Source: Sporodiniella umbellata (lineage: Eukaryota; Mucoromycota; Mucoromycetes; Mucorales; Rhizopodaceae). Taken from it: a stretch of 34,209 nucleotides of DNA. Positions within the stretch are counted from its first letter, which is position 1. Each line of letters begins with the position of its first letter. The DNA is taken from contig JAIXMR010000164.1 in assembly GCA_025677835.1 (NCBI GenBank), forward strand, positions 1-34,209, read 5' to 3'. Positions 32,090 through 34,209 of this stretch are shown here, in pieces. The notes below the pieces were generated by a model that saw nothing but the letters and a program-made list of their open reading frames with translations, ran no database searches and was not told the DNA's origin. Position numbers and translations under genes: made by a program.

Positions 32090-32827
32090 TTAGATATCAT
32101 CCATAAAGATTTCCTGCGAGTGTAAGGATTGAATTTCGTCTTCATCATCAATCACAATCGACTCATCATCCTCATCTTCTTCTATTCTAAAGACGTCTAT
32201 TTCCTCCTCATCATCATCATCATCCTCTTCTTCTTCTTCTAGTTCTTGTGTGATGGGCGATTTACCTCTACGGTCCATACCGATGAGGATAGCTGCAGCC
32301 TCTAACATTTGAACCTGTTGATGTTTTGTCAAGGGCAAGCTTTTGGTCAGCTCCCATTCTTCCGAATGTTCCCAACGATGTTTTTGAAGACAGTTGGGGT
32401 GTTTATAAGACTTTCCACAATCATGACATCGATAGTGGCCAAAGGATTCAGAAAGACCCATACGGCTGGTCTTTCGTTTCAAGGCATCGGACTGCCTGCG
32501 ATTGTTACGAATGGTTAAGCCACCGGTGGCAGCAGCCGTGGCGGTAGAGAGAGCGTGTGAAGCCTTACGTGGGTGGAGCGTGGTGGAGTGTTCGATCGTG
32601 TAGTTATCTGGCAGAGAGAGGGAATAGTCACCAATACACATATCGTTAAACACTGTTTGTAATGAGTCCCTACGCTCCTCCTCCACCACCCTACCATGCT
32701 CTGGGTTACTTTGCTCCTCTCCGCAAAAAGAGTTGGGAGGGGAAGGAATCCCACTCTGGCTATTCTCCTGTTGCTTTGGCTCTGCAGGTTGCTGTTGACG
32801 TAGTTGGAAAGTAAGTAGTGAAGACAT
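32090..32827 (-). CDS. Single C2H2 zinc-finger protein with acidic C-terminus
   Basis: One exon of 245 codons from the preferred ATG at 32827; the frame stays open to 32884, where an upstream Met would add a hydrophobic leader (FLLLLIDIPSLL) that I consider 5' UTR. A single C2H2 finger, YRCHDCGKSYKHPNCLQKH, is followed after RWEH by a conserved helix with KHQQVQMLEAAAILIGM. From memory this finger-plus-helix block is shared by a family of uncharacterised putative transcription factors across fungi. The N-terminal half is Gln/Ser/Pro-rich and disordered; the C-terminal 60 residues are dominated by Glu and Asp, which could act as an activation or histone-binding tail. Zinc ligands Cys-Cys-His-His are intact. 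A nuclear regulator is inferred; targets are unknown. Confidence 0.85.
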   Translation of the reverse strand: MSSLLTFQLRQQQPAEPKQQENSQSGIPSPPNSFCGEEQSNPEHGRVVEEERRDSLQTVFNDMCIGDYSLSLPDNYTIEHSTTLHPRKASHALSTATAAATGGLTIRNNRRQSDALKRKTSRMGLSESFGHYRCHDCGKSYKHPNCLQKHRWEHSEEWELTKSLPLTKHQQVQMLEAAAILIGMDRRGKSPITQELEEEEEDDDDDEEEIDVFRIEEDEDDESIVIDDEDEIQSLHSQEIFMDDI

Positions 32828-32883
32828 TTCAAAGTGCGTTGTGTGTAGCAAAGATGGTATATCAATCAATAACAAAAGGAACA

Positions 32884-32928
<45 letters not shown>

Positions 32929-33197
32929 ATAGAAGAAAAAAGAACCCAAAAAATGAAAAAATAGGGGTAAGTGGGTTTTTAAAATTTTCTTTATCCTCAT
33001 TGGTAGTTGCATCGTCGGGGTTTCTTTTCGTTTGGGTCATCTCTGTTTTGGGTCATCCTATTGTTTCGAACGGGCCAGCTTTGTTTTCCAACAGATTTCT
33101 TTGAGACTTTGGTATATTCATCACTGCGATTTTTTTTTTTTTTTTTTTTTAAAATCTTTCTTTTTGCAAGTTTATTCTTGAGAAAACCTATCCATCC
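32828..33197. other. Upstream region of the zinc-finger gene
   Basis: Contains an A40 tract (32886-32925) 59 nt upstream of the preferred zinc-finger ATG and a T20-type run near 33131-33150. No gene is supported. Confidence 0.6.
32886..32925. repeat. Poly(A) tract, 40 nt, in the zinc-finger gene promoter
   Basis: Forty consecutive A on the plus strand (poly-T in the gene's sense). It is the longest homopolymer in the window. Such poly(dA:dT) stretches are known to disfavour nucleosomes in fungal promoters. Exact length may be an assembly estimate. Confidence 0.85.
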
Positions 33198-33368
33198 ATG
33201 CCTTCCACAGTGAACGCCTCCCTTCTTTCTTGTGGCTTGCCGATGGAGGTGGATAATCCAGGTGACAAAAAGATCGCTCGAAGGCCATCAATTGGGCTGT
33301 CTAGTACGGGTTCTGATCCAACAAGCAATCGATCCCATCCTAAAATATACCTTTGTAGAAAGCCCTGA
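33198..33368 (+). CDS. Doubtful short ORF
   Basis: A 56-codon ATG ORF on the plus strand, divergent from the zinc-finger gene. Its peptide includes a polar stretch DKKIARRPSIGLSSTGSDPT with a basic-basic-x-Ser context. I recognise no family. A weak donor (GTAGAA) and an acceptor (TTAAAAG) would allow splicing into a short second exon ending near 33465, but nothing confirms this. Confidence 0.25.
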   Translation: MPSTVNASLLSCGLPMEVDNPGDKKIARRPSIGLSSTGSDPTSNRSHPKIYLCRKP

Positions 33369-34209
33369 GTATGCATTGCAATCCACCTTTGACTGTGTTT
33401 TTAAAAGGGTCTACCGCTATCCGTTCACCTTACTTGGCAAGCAAAACCCGCCCCTTTTCGGGTTAGCTGATCGGCTGTAGAGATGATTTCAGTATACGAC
33501 TTTTGGTTTGTAAAATGGCCAGAAAGGTAAATTAGAAACAGAGAGGTCTTCAAAGGATGTCAATGACCGGTCTACCCTGCCATTGGCATGGGTCTATTTT
33601 TATAGAGAAATTCTCAACATTCACTTTTTCTCTGTGCAACAAGCCTAGAAAAGAGGGAGAGTGAGCAGCACCAAAAATGATTAAAAAAAGTTCCAGGTCC
33701 TGTAAATTTAAGAATGTTTTTAAGCGGAGAAAAACAAAGAATAGGCCTCCCCCCCCTCATCTCATCTTTTGATCTGAACGGCAGCAGCTCATGTTCAAAG
33801 CTATAACGAAATTCACTTTTTATGGGCTTATTCTTCACGGGACTTGTTTTCGCCTTTCGAGGCTAAATAAAACCGTACCACCCATCCTATCTTGAAAGAT
33901 ACGCATAAAGCATTTTTTTTTTTTTTTCTTTTTTGGTGGGAGCCAAAAAATAGCCACGTGATATATGCATGTTCCTTTTTTTTTTTTTTTTTTTCTTTAC
34001 TATGGTTATTTAAAAGACATTAAGAAGAGTGTTCGGTTTCGTGAGGTGCGTGAGGTGGACAACAAGTACTTTCGATACATGTATCTTCTACACATTTTAA
34101 GAGACAGGTGGAAGTATTCTATACATAGAGTTTAAGAAAAAGAAAAAGGTCAAAAAAGGACTTACAGAGAGCTCACAGTCTGTTTTTTCATTGCCTAAGG
34201 TGATAGAAG
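33369..34209. other. Right-hand end, no firm gene
   Basis: Short overlapping ORFs on both strands lack motifs. There are T runs near 33914-33927 and 33977-33994, an AACCCG/CGGGTT inverted repeat at 33445-33464, and a CACGTG at 33955-33960. The promoter of a gene beyond the right edge may lie here. Confidence 0.5.

Noticed and set aside
1..34209. CRISPR array, prophage or bacterial operon
   Set aside because: No regularly spaced repeats and no prokaryotic gene organisation; the firm genes are all eukaryotic and nearly all spliced.
1..34209. tRNA, rRNA or spliceosomal RNA genes
   Set aside because: A scan by eye for T-arm boxes and a conserved U6 core found no convincing candidate; small RNAs without strong primary motifs cannot be excluded.

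Overview
The window looks like nuclear DNA from a filamentous fungus, most likely an early-diverging (Mucoromycota, Mucorales-like) one. The genes are split by many short introns (44-86 nt, GT...AG, often TAG acceptors). Intergenic DNA is very AT-rich, with long A/T homopolymers, and the proteins (Sac3, Sec11, Rae1/Gle2, Cho2, Ubr1, a single-C2H2 factor) belong to fungal families. The family of the methyltransferase at 16.6 kb and the style of the decayed LINE at 24 kb point to Mucorales; that assignment is from remembered family patterns, not a search.

Layout. 1-488 (-): phosphinothricin-acetyltransferase-like GNAT enzyme, running off the left edge. 489-3.9 kb: gene-poor DNA with a possible DDE-transposase relic and a doubtful ORF. 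3910-7260 (-): SAC3, mRNA export scaffold, 8 exons. 9122-9869 (+): SEC11, catalytic subunit of signal peptidase, 5 exons. About 10.55-10.80 kb (-): possible tail of a small spliced gene. 11830-13036 (+): RAE1/GLE2 WD40 mRNA export factor, 5 exons. 13224-13619 (-): small unrecognised ORF with a mitochondrial-looking N-terminus. 13.6-16.6 kb: gene desert with simple repeats. 16648-17776 (+): class I SAM methyltransferase with an N-myristoylation-type N-terminus, 4 exons. 17.8-20.25 kb: no firm gene. 20253-23529 (+): CHO2, phosphatidylethanolamine N-methyltransferase, 9 exons. 23.65-24.36 kb (-): degraded LINE endonuclease fragment. 24486-31323 (-): UBR1, N-recognin E3 ubiquitin ligase, 6 exons, visibly less AT-rich than the rest. 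32090-32827 (-): single-C2H2 zinc-finger protein with an acidic tail. 32.9-34.2 kb: no firm gene.

The exon models for SAC3, SEC11, RAE1, the methyltransferase, CHO2 and UBR1 were built by hand from splice sites and family alignment. Each sums to a whole number of codons with no internal stop, which is good internal support. Functionally the window is mostly housekeeping: two nuclear-pore mRNA export factors (SAC3 and RAE1) lie within 5 kb of each other around SEC11, and ER lipid and protein processing (SEC11, CHO2) and N-degron proteolysis (UBR1) follow. I see no operon-like or defence-like system. The most informative non-obvious signals are the transposon relics between genes, the myristoylation-type methyltransferase, and the contrast in base composition between the UBR1 block and its surroundings.
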